From contig NZ_RQYL01000018.1 of the NCBI RefSeq assembly GCF_003860125.1, forward strand, positions 1 to 57,504: DNA of 57,504 bases, written 5' to 3'. Positions 9,080 to 17,171 of the stretch are shown piece by piece (the stretch's first letter is position 1; each line of letters opens with the position of its first letter). The translations under genes were made by a program, and so were the position numbers. This DNA comes from Fretibacterium sp. OH1220_COT-178 (GTDB lineage Bacteria; Synergistota; Synergistia; Synergistales; Aminobacteriaceae). Below the pieces are notes generated by a model, which saw only the letters and a list, made by a program, of their open reading frames with translations, was not told where the DNA came from and made no database searches.

Positions 9080-10063
9080 TCAGAACATCTTCTTCTTCCA
9101 CAGCCAGTACGCCGCCGCGGTGCTGAGGCCGAAGGCGATGCCCATCACCCACAGAAAGCCGTTCGGGTGCTCTCCGAAGGGGACGCCGACGTTCATGCCC
9201 CAGAAGCTGGAGACGACGGTGGGGATGGAGAGGATGATGGTGACCGAGGCCAGGAACTTCATGACGATGTTCAGGTTGTTGGAGATGATCGACGCGAAGG
9301 CGTCCATCATCCCGCCCAGAACGTCGCTGTAGACCCGGACCATGTCGTAGGCCTGGTCGTATTCGACGATCACGTCCTCCAAAAGGTCCTCGTCCTCCTC
9401 GCGGACCTTGACCAGCTCCTGGAACTGGGGGTTCTTCAGCATCCGCACCAGCTTGTCGACGGCCACGCGGTTGCTCCGCAGGGCGCCCGTAAAGAAGGTC
9501 ATCCCCTTCTCCAGCTCCATCAGCTTGAAGAGCTCCTCGTTCTTCATGGATTGGCGCAGCGCCTCCTCGATCTTGTCGGACATCCGGTTCATCTCGTTGA
9601 TGTACTGGAGGTAGGTCCCGGCCGTCTTGTAGAGGACCTGGAGCAGGAATCGCGTCCGCTTCCAGGTGCAGAAGCCGCTGACCCCGCCCTTCGCCCCAGG
9701 CAGAATCGGATTTTCCTCGAGGCAGATCGTGATGAAGTAGGTCTCCGTGACGACGATGCCCAGGGGCAGGGTGTCGAAGTCGAAGCTCTCGGGGTGCTTG
9801 GGGATGTTGATGACCATCAGCATGCAGGCGTTGTAGCCGCTGTCCTCGTCCGTCTCCTCGAAGTCGATGCGGCTCGACTCCTCCACGTCCAGGGCGGCGC
9901 TCAGAAAGTCCAGGGGGACGGCGGCCAGTCGGGCCACGTCCTCCAGCTCCTGGCGCGTCGGTTCGATCATGTTGATCCAGCTTCCGGGACGGATGTTGTC
10001 CAGGGAGAGCTCCTCGTGTCCGGGAGTCCTAAGGTTCGTGTGGGTTCGCAGTACCGAGATCAT
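9080..10063 (-). CDS. corA: CorA-family magnesium (or divalent metal) channel
   Basis: 327 aa. It has a large charged cytoplasmic N-terminal domain rich in helices and then two membrane helices at the C-terminus. The signature GMN appears in SSFWGMNVGVPF at the end of the first helix, followed by GFLWVMGIAFGLSTAAAYWL and a lysine-rich tail (WKKKMF). This is the standard CorA layout and length. CorA carries Mg2+ and sometimes Co2+ or Ni2+. The start ATG at 10063 has AAGGAGGG upstream. It lies 47 nt before pyrC on the same strand and may share a transcript. Confidence 0.92.
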   Translation of the reverse strand: MISVLRTHTNLRTPGHEELSLDNIRPGSWINMIEPTRQELEDVARLAAVPLDFLSAALDVEESSRIDFEETDEDSGYNACMLMVINIPKHPESFDFDTLPLGIVVTETYFITICLEENPILPGAKGGVSGFCTWKRTRFLLQVLYKTAGTYLQYINEMNRMSDKIEEALRQSMKNEELFKLMELEKGMTFFTGALRSNRVAVDKLVRMLKNPQFQELVKVREEDEDLLEDVIVEYDQAYDMVRVYSDVLGGMMDAFASIISNNLNIVMKFLASVTIILSIPTVVSSFWGMNVGVPFGEHPNGFLWVMGIAFGLSTAAAYWLWKKKMF

Positions 10064-10128
10064 GGAGAAATCCCTCCTTGGAGGCGCGTTGGGGGTTCAT
10101 TCGATATATTGTACACAAAAGTGTGCCC

Positions 10129-10590
10129 TTACTCCACTCCTCCAGGCGGAGGGGCCGTATTGGTACGCACCCGGCCGTAGCCCGAGAGGATCAGGTAATG
10201 GTGCCCGCCGTCCTGCGGCGCCGAGATCCGGATTGTGGCCGCAGGGGTCAGGGTGCCCCATTGAGGGTCGTAGACGCTCTTGTTGTCGAAGGTCCCCTGC
10301 CGCAAAAGGCGGAACCGGAACTCCGGGGAGGCGGGGAACGCCTCGGTGTTCCCGGAGTCCTTCCACGTCAGCGACAGCGGTTTGGAGGCCCTTTCGTCGA
10401 GGAGGAGCGTGAAGGGACGCCCCGTATGGTTCGATAGCGTCAGGGCACGGAGGACCCACCGCATGGCCCGGTCCGCCTCCTTTTCGGGGGAGGGGCGGGC
10501 CCAGGAGCGGAGGGCCAGCCCTCCGCCCAGCATCCCCAGGATCAGCAGGACGACCAGCAGCTCCGTCAGGCTGAAGGCGGACCGCCGCAC
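10129..10590 (-). CDS. Type IV prepilin-like / pseudopilin protein
   Basis: About 153 aa from GTG at 10590. The N-terminus MRRSAFSLTELLVVLLILGM is a textbook class III prepilin signal: short basic leader, cleavage between Ala and Phe, Glu at +5 of the mature protein and then a hydrophobic stretch. The rest resembles the soluble domain of minor pseudopilins (GspH/FimT-like), though without a firm match. No convincing ribosome site precedes GTG or the nearby TTG at 10604, so the start is chosen from leader length. No pilus or type II secretion assembly genes are near; it follows iorAB by 79 nt. Confidence 0.7.
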   Translation of the reverse strand: MRRSAFSLTELLVVLLILGMLGGGLALRSWARPSPEKEADRAMRWVLRALTLSNHTGRPFTLLLDERASKPLSLTWKDSGNTEAFPASPEFRFRLLRQGTFDNKSVYDPQWGTLTPAATIRISAPQDGGHHYLILSGYGRVRTNTAPPPGGVE

Positions 10591-10669
10591 CCCATGGAGG
10601 GACAAGCCCCGAGGCGGGGTGCGCCGCAGGGGGCGTTCCCCGCCTCGGACAGGGCGGAGCGAGGGGAGG

Positions 10670-11245
10670 CTAGCGCCCGGAGGCGGAGAGCCCCAGCTCG
10701 AAGACCTTGAGGTTCGCATCCAGGTGCTTGGGAGGGGCCAGCTCCTTCAGGGCGCTCACGACCCGGTCGCGCTCCAGGCCGGCGATGCCCATGCCGCTGG
10801 CGGCGCCCAGGATCAGGACGTTGAGGAAGAGATAGTTGCCCTTCATGTGCTCGTTCAGGATATCGTAGCCCGCGAAGCGGCAGATGTCGATCTTTCGGGC
10901 GGAGAGGTAGGCGGCGAGGCGCTCGTTCCCGAAGACCGATTCGTCGTGGACGTTGACGATGAAGGTGCCTCCCTCCCGGAGGTAGGGGAGGCTGCGGATG
11001 CCCTCCGACTGGTCGAACGCCATCAGGACGTCGGCCTGCCCCATCCGGACCAGGGAGCTGCGGTAGTCGCCGATCTTGAAGTGGCTGATGACCGACCCCC
11101 CGCGCTGGGCCATGCCGTGGACCTCGCTGCCGATCACGGGCAGCCCCTTGTCGATAGCCACGCGGCCCAGGACCTTGCTGGTGAACAAGATGCCCTGTCC
11201 GCCGATCCCGACGATGACGTACTGCATATCCTTGTCCTGGCGCAT
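10670..11245 (-). CDS. iorB: Indolepyruvate:ferredoxin oxidoreductase, beta subunit
   Basis: 191 aa gamma-type subunit of the 2-oxoacid:ferredoxin oxidoreductase superfamily. The opening motif YVIVGIGGQGILFTSKVLG, the SEVHGMAQRGG block and the DQSEG region are characteristic. With IorA it oxidises aryl pyruvates, formed by transamination of aromatic amino acids, to aryl-acetyl-CoA and reduced ferredoxin. The start ATG at 11245 lies one base beyond the iorA stop; a second in-frame ATG at 11227 is possible. The pair is a strong sign of amino-acid fermentation. Confidence 0.93.
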   Translation of the reverse strand: MRQDKDMQYVIVGIGGQGILFTSKVLGRVAIDKGLPVIGSEVHGMAQRGGSVISHFKIGDYRSSLVRMGQADVLMAFDQSEGIRSLPYLREGGTFIVNVHDESVFGNERLAAYLSARKIDICRFAGYDILNEHMKGNYLFLNVLILGAASGMGIAGLERDRVVSALKELAPPKHLDANLKVFELGLSASGR

Positions 11246-11246
11246 C

Positions 11247-13100
11247 TCAGTTCGCCCCCTTCTTCACGATGGCCTTGTGCGGGCAGACCGGTTCGCACGT
11301 CCCGCAGGAGACGCAGTAGCGCGGGTCGATGGAGGTCTTTTTGGCCTTCTCGTCGAAGCGAAGGCCCGGACACCCGAAGTAGTCGATGCAGTAGCGGCAG
11401 CCCACGCACTTCTCCTGGTCGACGGTCATGGGGATGACCTCCTGGGGCTGACGCAGCAGCATGCAGGGGTGCTTGAAGATCAGGACGGCCGGCTGGCGTT
11501 CGGCCTCCGCGTGCTGCCAGGCCCGCTTCACCGCATCGACGCCCGCGGCGTTGTCGTAGGCGGGCACGGTCTCGACGAAGGAGACGCCGCAGCCCCGGAC
11601 CAGACGCTCCAGGTCCACGGCGATGCCGGGATCGTCCCTGCGCGGCTTGTCCCCCAGGCCGGGGTGCGACTGTCCGCCCGTCATCGCGGTGGAGGCGTTG
11701 TCGAGGATGCAGAGGACGAAGGCGTGGCGGTTGTAGACGGCGCTCAGGAGGCCGGGCACCCCCATGTGGTAGAAGGTGGAGTCCCCGATGGTGGCGACGA
11801 CGGGGCGCGTCTGGTCCGTGACCCTGTGGGCCAGGAAGAAGCCCGAGGACATGGTGACGGCGCCGCCCATGCAGATGCTGGCGTCGATGCCCTTCTGGTT
11901 GATCCCCAGCGTGTAGCAGCCGATGTCCGAGGGGTTGATCGCGTTCGGCAGCGCCCTTCGAATGGAGAAGAAGCTGCTGCGGTGCGGGCACCCGGGGCAG
12001 AGCTGGGGCTTGCGCGGGACGAGGTGCAGGTCCTCCAGAACGGGGGAGAAGTCCACCGCGACGTCCCCCTTCGGCGCCGGCTCGTCCAGCGCCTTCAGCA
12101 GGATCTTGGCGATGACCTCGGGCAGGAGCTCGCCGGCTCCGGGGACCGTGCCGTCGCAGCGCCCCAGGACCCTCGTCCGGTCCTTGAGCTGCATCTCGAT
12201 GACGGGATAGCTCTCCTCCAGCACCAGCACGCGCTCGTGCCGGGCGACGAACGCGTCCGCCATCGCGGACGGCAGGGGGAAGGGCGTGCCGATCTTGAGG
12301 ATGTCGACATCCGTGCGCCCCCACTCCTTCAGGACGTCGCACAGCGACGCGAAGGCGATGCCCGAGGCGATCACGCCCAGCTTCGCCGGCTTGGACGCGG
12401 GCAGCTCGTAGTTGTAGCGGCTCCAGTCCGTCTCGAACTCCTCCCGGATCCTGCGTATCCGCTCGTTGTGCTTGGGGTGCGACGTGCGCACGAGGGCCGG
12501 CAGCGGACACCAGCGGACCGGGTTGCGGTCGAACTTGACGGGCAGCCCCTCGGCCCGGACCGAGGGGAGCTCCACCGCCTGGCGCGAGTGGGCGATGCGC
12601 GTCGTCGGACGCAGCATGGTCACCACGCCGTGCCGCTCGGAGAGGGCGTAGCCCTCGGCGACCATGGCCGCGGCCTCCACGGCGTCCGACGGGTCGAGGC
12701 AGGGGACCTTGGCGAACATGGCAAAGAAGCGGCTGTCCTGCTCGTTCTGGGAGCTGTGGGGGCCGGGGTCGTCGGCGGCGACCAGAAGCATGCCGCCCTT
12801 GAGCTCGTAGAGGGCCGTCGTCATGAAGGGATCCGCGGCGACGTTCAGCCCCACGTGTTTCATGACGCAGCACGCCCGCGCACCGGCGAAGGTGGCGGTG
12901 ACGGCCATCTCGTAGGCCACTTTTTCGTTGGCGCCCCACTCCACGGCGATCTTCGCGTTCTGCCCGTCCGCGCAGCGGGCGACGGCGGGAAGGATCTCGG
13001 AGGACGGGGTTCCGGGATAGGCGGTTGCGACCTGACATCCGGCCGCGACGATCGCCTCCGCGATCGCCTCGTTGCCCAGGAGCAATTCCTTCTTGTTCAT
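11247..13100 (-). CDS. iorA: Indolepyruvate:ferredoxin oxidoreductase, alpha subunit
   Basis: 617 aa. The N-terminal pyrimidine-binding domain contains TAYPGTPSSEI and EWGANEKVAYE. The thiamine-diphosphate domain carries ATIGDSTFYHMG with the distal DNASTAMTGGQ. The C-terminus is a two-cluster ferredoxin domain with CVGCRYCIDYFGCPG and CVSCGTCEPVCPHK, although the first cluster has unusual spacing after its second Cys. The start is the ATG at 13100, about 11 nt after GAGGGG; a TTG further upstream is less likely. It is translated just before iorB. Confidence 0.94.
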   Translation of the reverse strand: MNKKELLLGNEAIAEAIVAAGCQVATAYPGTPSSEILPAVARCADGQNAKIAVEWGANEKVAYEMAVTATFAGARACCVMKHVGLNVAADPFMTTALYELKGGMLLVAADDPGPHSSQNEQDSRFFAMFAKVPCLDPSDAVEAAAMVAEGYALSERHGVVTMLRPTTRIAHSRQAVELPSVRAEGLPVKFDRNPVRWCPLPALVRTSHPKHNERIRRIREEFETDWSRYNYELPASKPAKLGVIASGIAFASLCDVLKEWGRTDVDILKIGTPFPLPSAMADAFVARHERVLVLEESYPVIEMQLKDRTRVLGRCDGTVPGAGELLPEVIAKILLKALDEPAPKGDVAVDFSPVLEDLHLVPRKPQLCPGCPHRSSFFSIRRALPNAINPSDIGCYTLGINQKGIDASICMGGAVTMSSGFFLAHRVTDQTRPVVATIGDSTFYHMGVPGLLSAVYNRHAFVLCILDNASTAMTGGQSHPGLGDKPRRDDPGIAVDLERLVRGCGVSFVETVPAYDNAAGVDAVKRAWQHAEAERQPAVLIFKHPCMLLRQPQEVIPMTVDQEKCVGCRYCIDYFGCPGLRFDEKAKKTSIDPRYCVSCGTCEPVCPHKAIVKKGAN

Positions 13101-13146
13101 CGTTCCAACACCCCTCAAAAATGTTGATGACGATTCCGTGAAGACT

Positions 13147-13174
13147 AGTATAGCGCAAGATCCGGCTCGGTCAG
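13147..13174 (-). promoter_or_regulatory. Probable sigma-70 promoter of iorAB
   Basis: On the minus strand CTGACC (13174-13169) and TATACT (13152-13147) are separated by 16 bp, placing transcription start about 40 nt before the iorA ATG. The -35 overlaps the stop codon of the preceding chemoreceptor gene. Confidence 0.5.
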
Positions 13175-15300
13175 TCCCCCAGGGTAAAGGTGTCGACGAG
13201 CGCCCTGAGCTTCCTCACGGTGGCGGTCATCCCCTCGGAGACCTCGGCGATCCGGTCGGCGGCTCTCCCGTTCTCCTCGGCCTCGCCGTTGAGCTCGGTC
13301 TCCACCGAGAGGACCTCGCCGATCGACTGCGCCATGTTCTGGGCCCCCATGCTCATCTCCTCGGAGGCGGCCGCCTGCTCCTCGGCCACGGCGGCCAGGC
13401 TTTGAATCGCGTCGTTGAGGCGGCATATCGCGTTCAGGACCTCCGCGAGCTCGCCCTGGGCGGCTGCGGCGTCGTCCACGATGGCGTTCAGCAGCGTGCC
13501 CGTCCGCTCCGTCGATCGGACGGATTCCTCGGAGCGCTCCCTGAGGCCGCCGATGAGGGAGCTGATCTCCGCGGCGGCACGTCCGGACTCCTCGGCCAGC
13601 TTGCGCACCTCCTCGGCGACCACGGCGAACCCGCGTCCGGCGTCGCCCGCCCGCGCGGCCTCGATGGCGGCGTTCAGGGCCAGCAGGTTGGTCTGGTCCG
13701 CGATGCTCGTGATGGTGGATACGAACCCCGAGATGGTGTCGACGGACCCGGCGAGGTTGTGGATCTGTTCGAGGGTTCGGGTGGAGACGCCGGCCGCGTT
13801 TTTGATGTTGTCGACGACCCCGTCGACCTTCGAGACAGCGCGTCCGGCCCCGTCGCTCATGCCGTGGGTCTGTTCCGCCCCGTCCGATGCGCTCTCGGCG
13901 CTGGCCTGAGCGCTCTTCGCGATCTCGTCGATCGAGGCCGTGACCCCGTCGAGCGAGACCATGCTCCTGTCCAGGAGGCCGTTCATCGTCTCGAGGGTGC
14001 TTTCCACCTTGCCGATCGACGTGCGGAGCGTCGAGGCGACCTCGGCCAGGGACTCCGCCTGCCCCGCGTTCTTGTCCGTCTCGGTGCGGATGCCGCGCAG
14101 AACTTCCGCCACGGAGGCGGTCATGCTGCTGACGGCGCGGGCGATCGCTCCCAGCTCGTCCCTCTTCCTCAGATGCTTTTCCGAAAGGGTCCCCGAGAAG
14201 TCCTTGTCCCCGAGCCGGGCGATGAAGCCGGCCAGGTGGTTGAGGGGACCGGCGATGTTGCGGGTGATGGTCAGGGCCACGACCATCGAAACGAGCAGGC
14301 CGCCCAGGAAGAGCACGGCGATCAGGATCTTGAGTCCCCGGCTCAGGAGCGTGTATTCGCGCTCGTCGACGATTCCGATCGAGGTCCAGCCCAGAGCCTC
14401 GTTTTGCGAGGGGAGGGACTGCACGTTCCAGGTCGTCCCGTCCTTCTCGAACTGAACTTTTGCGCTCCGCTTCCCCTTGGGGGCCTCGTAGCCCGGGATG
14501 CCGAGCTCGGAGACGGGTTTGCCGACCGTCTCGGGACTGCGGGGATTGGAGATGACGATGCCGTCCTTGTCCAGCACGACGAGATAGCCGGATTTTCCGA
14601 GGGTCACCCCCTGCAACATTTTCTGAATGCCGGCCAGAGGAACGGAGGCGTCCAGAACTCCGATGAACCGGCCCTCCCGGTCCACGATCCAGTTCATCAC
14701 CTCGATGGAGGCGGTTCCGTCCGAGGAGACGTAAAGGCCGGACATGGCCTTGCCGTCCGGGGCCTGCTTGCAGAGCTTGTACCAGCTTCGCGCCCTCGCG
14801 TCGTATCCCGGAGACCGATCGGAGACGGGGTGCGACATGTACCCTCCCTCGTGTTCCATGCCCATGTTGAGGAAGGCGATGGAGGGGTTGGAGGAGACGA
14901 AATTGACGAAGTCCTCGTAGATGGCCCTCGCCTGCGGCGAGAAGCTTTCGGGGTCCATCCGGACCTTGCCCTCGGGGGTGTTCGCCTCCAGGTTCACGTA
15001 GGAGGTCAGTGCCGTGCCCGCGTCCTTCAGGGCGTTCTGGGAGGCCAGCATGGCGACGGAGTTCTGGATGGAGTCGAAATAGAGGTCGAGCCCCGTGGAG
15101 ACCTTCGACACCTCGTTGTCGATCTGCCGCTCGTAGTGGGCGTAGCCGGCCTGCAGCACATACACGACCACGCCGATGGAGAAGAGCGGCAACAGGGCCA
15201 CGAAGACAAAGGCCCTCATGATCCTGAAGCGGATGCTGGCCAGGAAGGGAACGACGGCTCCGCCCCTTTGGGCGGCGGGTACGGACAATTTCTTTTCCAT
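13171..15300 (-). CDS. Methyl-accepting chemotaxis protein with a Cache sensor domain
   Basis: 709 aa. A membrane helix at about residues 28-50 precedes an extracellular region of some 270 residues with dCache features ([40 protein letters not shown]). A second helix near 320-345 leads into a HAMP domain and a long coiled-coil signalling domain whose tip reads [18 protein letters not shown]. dCache receptors of this type commonly sense amino acids or other small metabolites, but the ligand is not readable here. The start ATG at 15300 has GGAGG 11 nt upstream. No other chemotaxis genes are adjacent. Confidence 0.93.
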   Translation of the reverse strand: MEKKLSVPAAQRGGAVVPFLASIRFRIMRAFVFVALLPLFSIGVVVYVLQAGYAHYERQIDNEVSKVSTGLDLYFDSIQNSVAMLASQNALKDAGTALTSYVNLEANTPEGKVRMDPESFSPQARAIYEDFVNFVSSNPSIAFLNMGMEHEGGYMSHPVSDRSPGYDARARSWYKLCKQAPDGKAMSGLYVSSDGTASIEVMNWIVDREGRFIGVLDASVPLAGIQKMLQGVTLGKSGYLVVLDKDGIVISNPRSPETVGKPVSELGIPGYEAPKGKRSAKVQFEKDGTTWNVQSLPSQNEALGWTSIGIVDEREYTLLSRGLKILIAVLFLGGLLVSMVVALTITRNIAGPLNHLAGFIARLGDKDFSGTLSEKHLRKRDELGAIARAVSSMTASVAEVLRGIRTETDKNAGQAESLAEVASTLRTSIGKVESTLETMNGLLDRSMVSLDGVTASIDEIAKSAQASAESASDGAEQTHGMSDGAGRAVSKVDGVVDNIKNAAGVSTRTLEQIHNLAGSVDTISGFVSTITSIADQTNLLALNAAIEAARAGDAGRGFAVVAEEVRKLAEESGRAAAEISSLIGGLRERSEESVRSTERTGTLLNAIVDDAAAAQGELAEVLNAICRLNDAIQSLAAVAEEQAAASEEMSMGAQNMAQSIGEVLSVETELNGEAEENGRAADRIAEVSEGMTATVRKLRALVDTFTLGD

Positions 15301-15404
15301 GATTGCGAGAACCTCCGTTTGTTTTGCTGCGACCCACCTTGAGGCGCCCTGTCCGAGGCGAAAACGGCAATGCCGCCACGTCTCGAGACGGGTGCGTGGG
15401 ATTG

Positions 15405-15423
15405 GGCTCTAATTTATAGAGCC
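15405..15423. promoter_or_regulatory. Palindrome overlapping the chemoreceptor -10, candidate operator
   Basis: GGCTCTA and TAGAGCC flank a 5-bp centre, a perfect 7+7 inverted repeat that covers the -10 element. Its position would let a dimeric repressor block the promoter. No regulator gene is nearby. Confidence 0.4.
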
Positions 15424-15439
15424 GCTCGGTCTTTGTCAA
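15411..15439 (-). promoter_or_regulatory. Promoter of the chemoreceptor gene
   Basis: Minus strand TTGACA (15439-15434), 17 bp, then TAAATT (15416-15411). The consensus -35 is strong and the -10 moderate. It leaves an untranslated leader of about 105 nt. Confidence 0.6.
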
Positions 15440-15450
15440 TCAATCCGGGA

Positions 15451-15510
15451 GCGTCCGGGGGAAACCCCGGACGCAAAAGCGCCGGCCTCCGAGGGAGCAC
15501 GGAGGCCGGC
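15451..15510 (-). terminator. Terminator of the glycerol operon (two hairpins)
   Basis: The first hairpin met by the minus-strand transcript has an 11-bp stem (15481-15491 with 15500-15510) followed by GCTTTT. A second perfect 10-bp stem with a 4-base loop (15451-15474) follows at once. Position is just after the DUF1667 gene. Confidence 0.7.
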
Positions 15511-15524
15511 GGGATCGGAAGCGC

Positions 15525-15893
15525 TCACTCCGCCGCCAGGTTCCGGCTGGCCACGATGTCCACGTCGGTGCCGCAGACGTTCGGCAGCAGCACCTGGCCG
15601 ATGGCGATGGGGGCGTCGACCTCCAGCGCCGCGACCGCGCGCGCGATGTCGAAGAGCCGGTCCCTGGGCGCGGGCTTTTGGCTGCGCACGGGACAGACGG
15701 GCAGCCTGCCCCCCCGCACGCGGACCGTGGAGGCGAACACCCGCCGCGGGTTCCTCACCTCCGTCTCGGCGTAGGAGCGTCCCCGGGGACAGGTATTGCC
15801 CTCCACCCGGCGCACGGCGTTCCCGTCGCAGGTCACCGTGAGGGCGCAGCCCAACGGGCAGGATACGCAGATGATCCTCTTCTCCTCGCTCAT
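15525..15893 (-). CDS. DUF1667 small redox-associated protein
   Basis: 122 aa. The N-terminus reads IICVSCPLGCALTV, and a further Cys occurs in EGNTCPRGRSYAETE. The C-x2-C-x3-C plus Cys pattern suggests a metal or Fe-S site. This matches DUF1667 proteins, which regularly follow a glycerol-3-phosphate dehydrogenase-like protein and an FAD oxidoreductase, as here. The likely role is an electron-transfer or assembly partner of that complex; the exact function is not established. The start ATG at 15893 has a GGAGGGGG ribosome site. Confidence 0.85.
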   Translation of the reverse strand: MSEEKRIICVSCPLGCALTVTCDGNAVRRVEGNTCPRGRSYAETEVRNPRRVFASTVRVRGGRLPVCPVRSQKPAPRDRLFDIARAVAALEVDAPIAIGQVLLPNVCGTDVDIVASRNLAAE

Positions 15894-15914
15894 GGTTTCA
15901 TCCCCCTCCACATG

Positions 15915-17171
15915 TTATAGCGCCTCCACGTCGACGACGATTTCCTTCAGGTCCGTCAGCGCTCGGATGCAGTCCGCCCCCAGGCGCACCTCGTTCATCT
16001 CCCCGGGGCGGGCGTAGCGCAGTTTTTGGGAGAAGAGCCCCGGTTCGGCGAAAACGCGGCAGGGGCACTCGAAGGGACGGGAGACGCGCAGGTAGACCGT
16101 CACGTCGGATGCGCCCGTGACGAACTGCGGCGAGAAGAGCCGGACGTTCTCCCCTCCCCGGACGGGGATGGAGCGATCCGGGGCGGGGAGCTCGCCGCGC
16201 GCGTAGCGGGCGGCGTTCGCACCTGCCCTGAGCCCCTCGTCGCTGACGTTGTCCACCAGGTCGTAGACGATCACGGCGTTTCCGGCCGCGAAGACCGGGG
16301 GACGGCTGGTCTGAAGCAGATCGTTCACCACCGGCCCCCCCGTGACGGGATGGAGCTCCACTCCCGCACCCCGCGAGAGCTCGTTCTCCGGGATCAGTCC
16401 CACGGCCAGCAGCAGGGTGTCGCAGGGCACGAACCGCTCCGTCCCCGGGACCGGCGCACGGGCCCCGTCGACCTTCGCGACGGTCACGCCCTCCAGCCGA
16501 TCCCGGCCGTGGACGCGGGTGACCGTGGTCTCCAGATGGAAGGGGATGCCATAGTCGTCCAGGCACTGAGCGATGTTCCGCCTCAGGCCGCCCGCCCAGG
16601 GCATGACCTCGTACACGCCCTCCACCGTCGCCCCCTCCCAGATCATCCGCCGGGCCATGATGAGGCCGATGTCGCCCGAGCCCAGGATCACCGCCCGGTT
16701 TCCGGGCATCTGGCCCTCCATGTTCACGAACCGCTGCGCCGTTCCGGCCGTGTAGATGCCGGCGGGACGGCTTCCCGGGATCCGGATTGCGCCCAGCGGT
16801 CGCTCGCGGCAGCCCATGGCCAGGACCGTGGCGCCGGGGATGAGGTGCTCGAGGCCCCTGTCGCGGTTCATCGTCCAGACGCTCCCATCGGGGTCCATTC
16901 CGAAGACCATGGTGTTCGCGAGAAACTCCACCCCGGCCTCGTGCGCCTGGACGACGAAACGGTGCATGTACTCCGGGCCCGTCAGCTCCTCCTTGAAGGT
17001 CTGGAGTCCGAAGCCGGGATGGATGCACTGCTGGAGGATTCCCCCCAGGTCCCAGTCGCGCTCGAGGACCACGACGCGCCCCGCGCCCGCGCGCCTCGCG
17101 CCGATCCCGGCCGCGACGCCGGCTGGGCCGGCACCGACGACCAGCACGTCGATAGGCCGATCCCCGTTCAT
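15915..17171 (-). CDS. NAD(P)/FAD-dependent oxidoreductase of the glycerol cluster
   Basis: 418 aa pyridine-nucleotide:disulfide-oxidoreductase fold. The FAD Rossmann motif is VVGAGPAGVAAG (11-22), and a second nucleotide-binding site is VILGSGDIGLIMARRM. FAD contact DTLLLAVGLIPENEL and AAGNAVIVYD follow. It resembles the alpha-type subunit that pairs with a GlpA-like dehydrogenase. The likely job is to accept electrons from the partner and pass them to NAD+ or another carrier (inference). Its ATG overlaps the stop of the upstream dehydrogenase by 4 nt, so translation is coupled. Confidence 0.88.
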   Translation of the reverse strand: MNGDRPIDVLVVGAGPAGVAAGIGARRAGAGRVVVLERDWDLGGILQQCIHPGFGLQTFKEELTGPEYMHRFVVQAHEAGVEFLANTMVFGMDPDGSVWTMNRDRGLEHLIPGATVLAMGCRERPLGAIRIPGSRPAGIYTAGTAQRFVNMEGQMPGNRAVILGSGDIGLIMARRMIWEGATVEGVYEVMPWAGGLRRNIAQCLDDYGIPFHLETTVTRVHGRDRLEGVTVAKVDGARAPVPGTERFVPCDTLLLAVGLIPENELSRGAGVELHPVTGGPVVNDLLQTSRPPVFAAGNAVIVYDLVDNVSDEGLRAGANAARYARGELPAPDRSIPVRGGENVRLFSPQFVTGASDVTVYLRVSRPFECPCRVFAEPGLFSQKLRYARPGEMNEVRLGADCIRALTDLKEIVVDVEAL

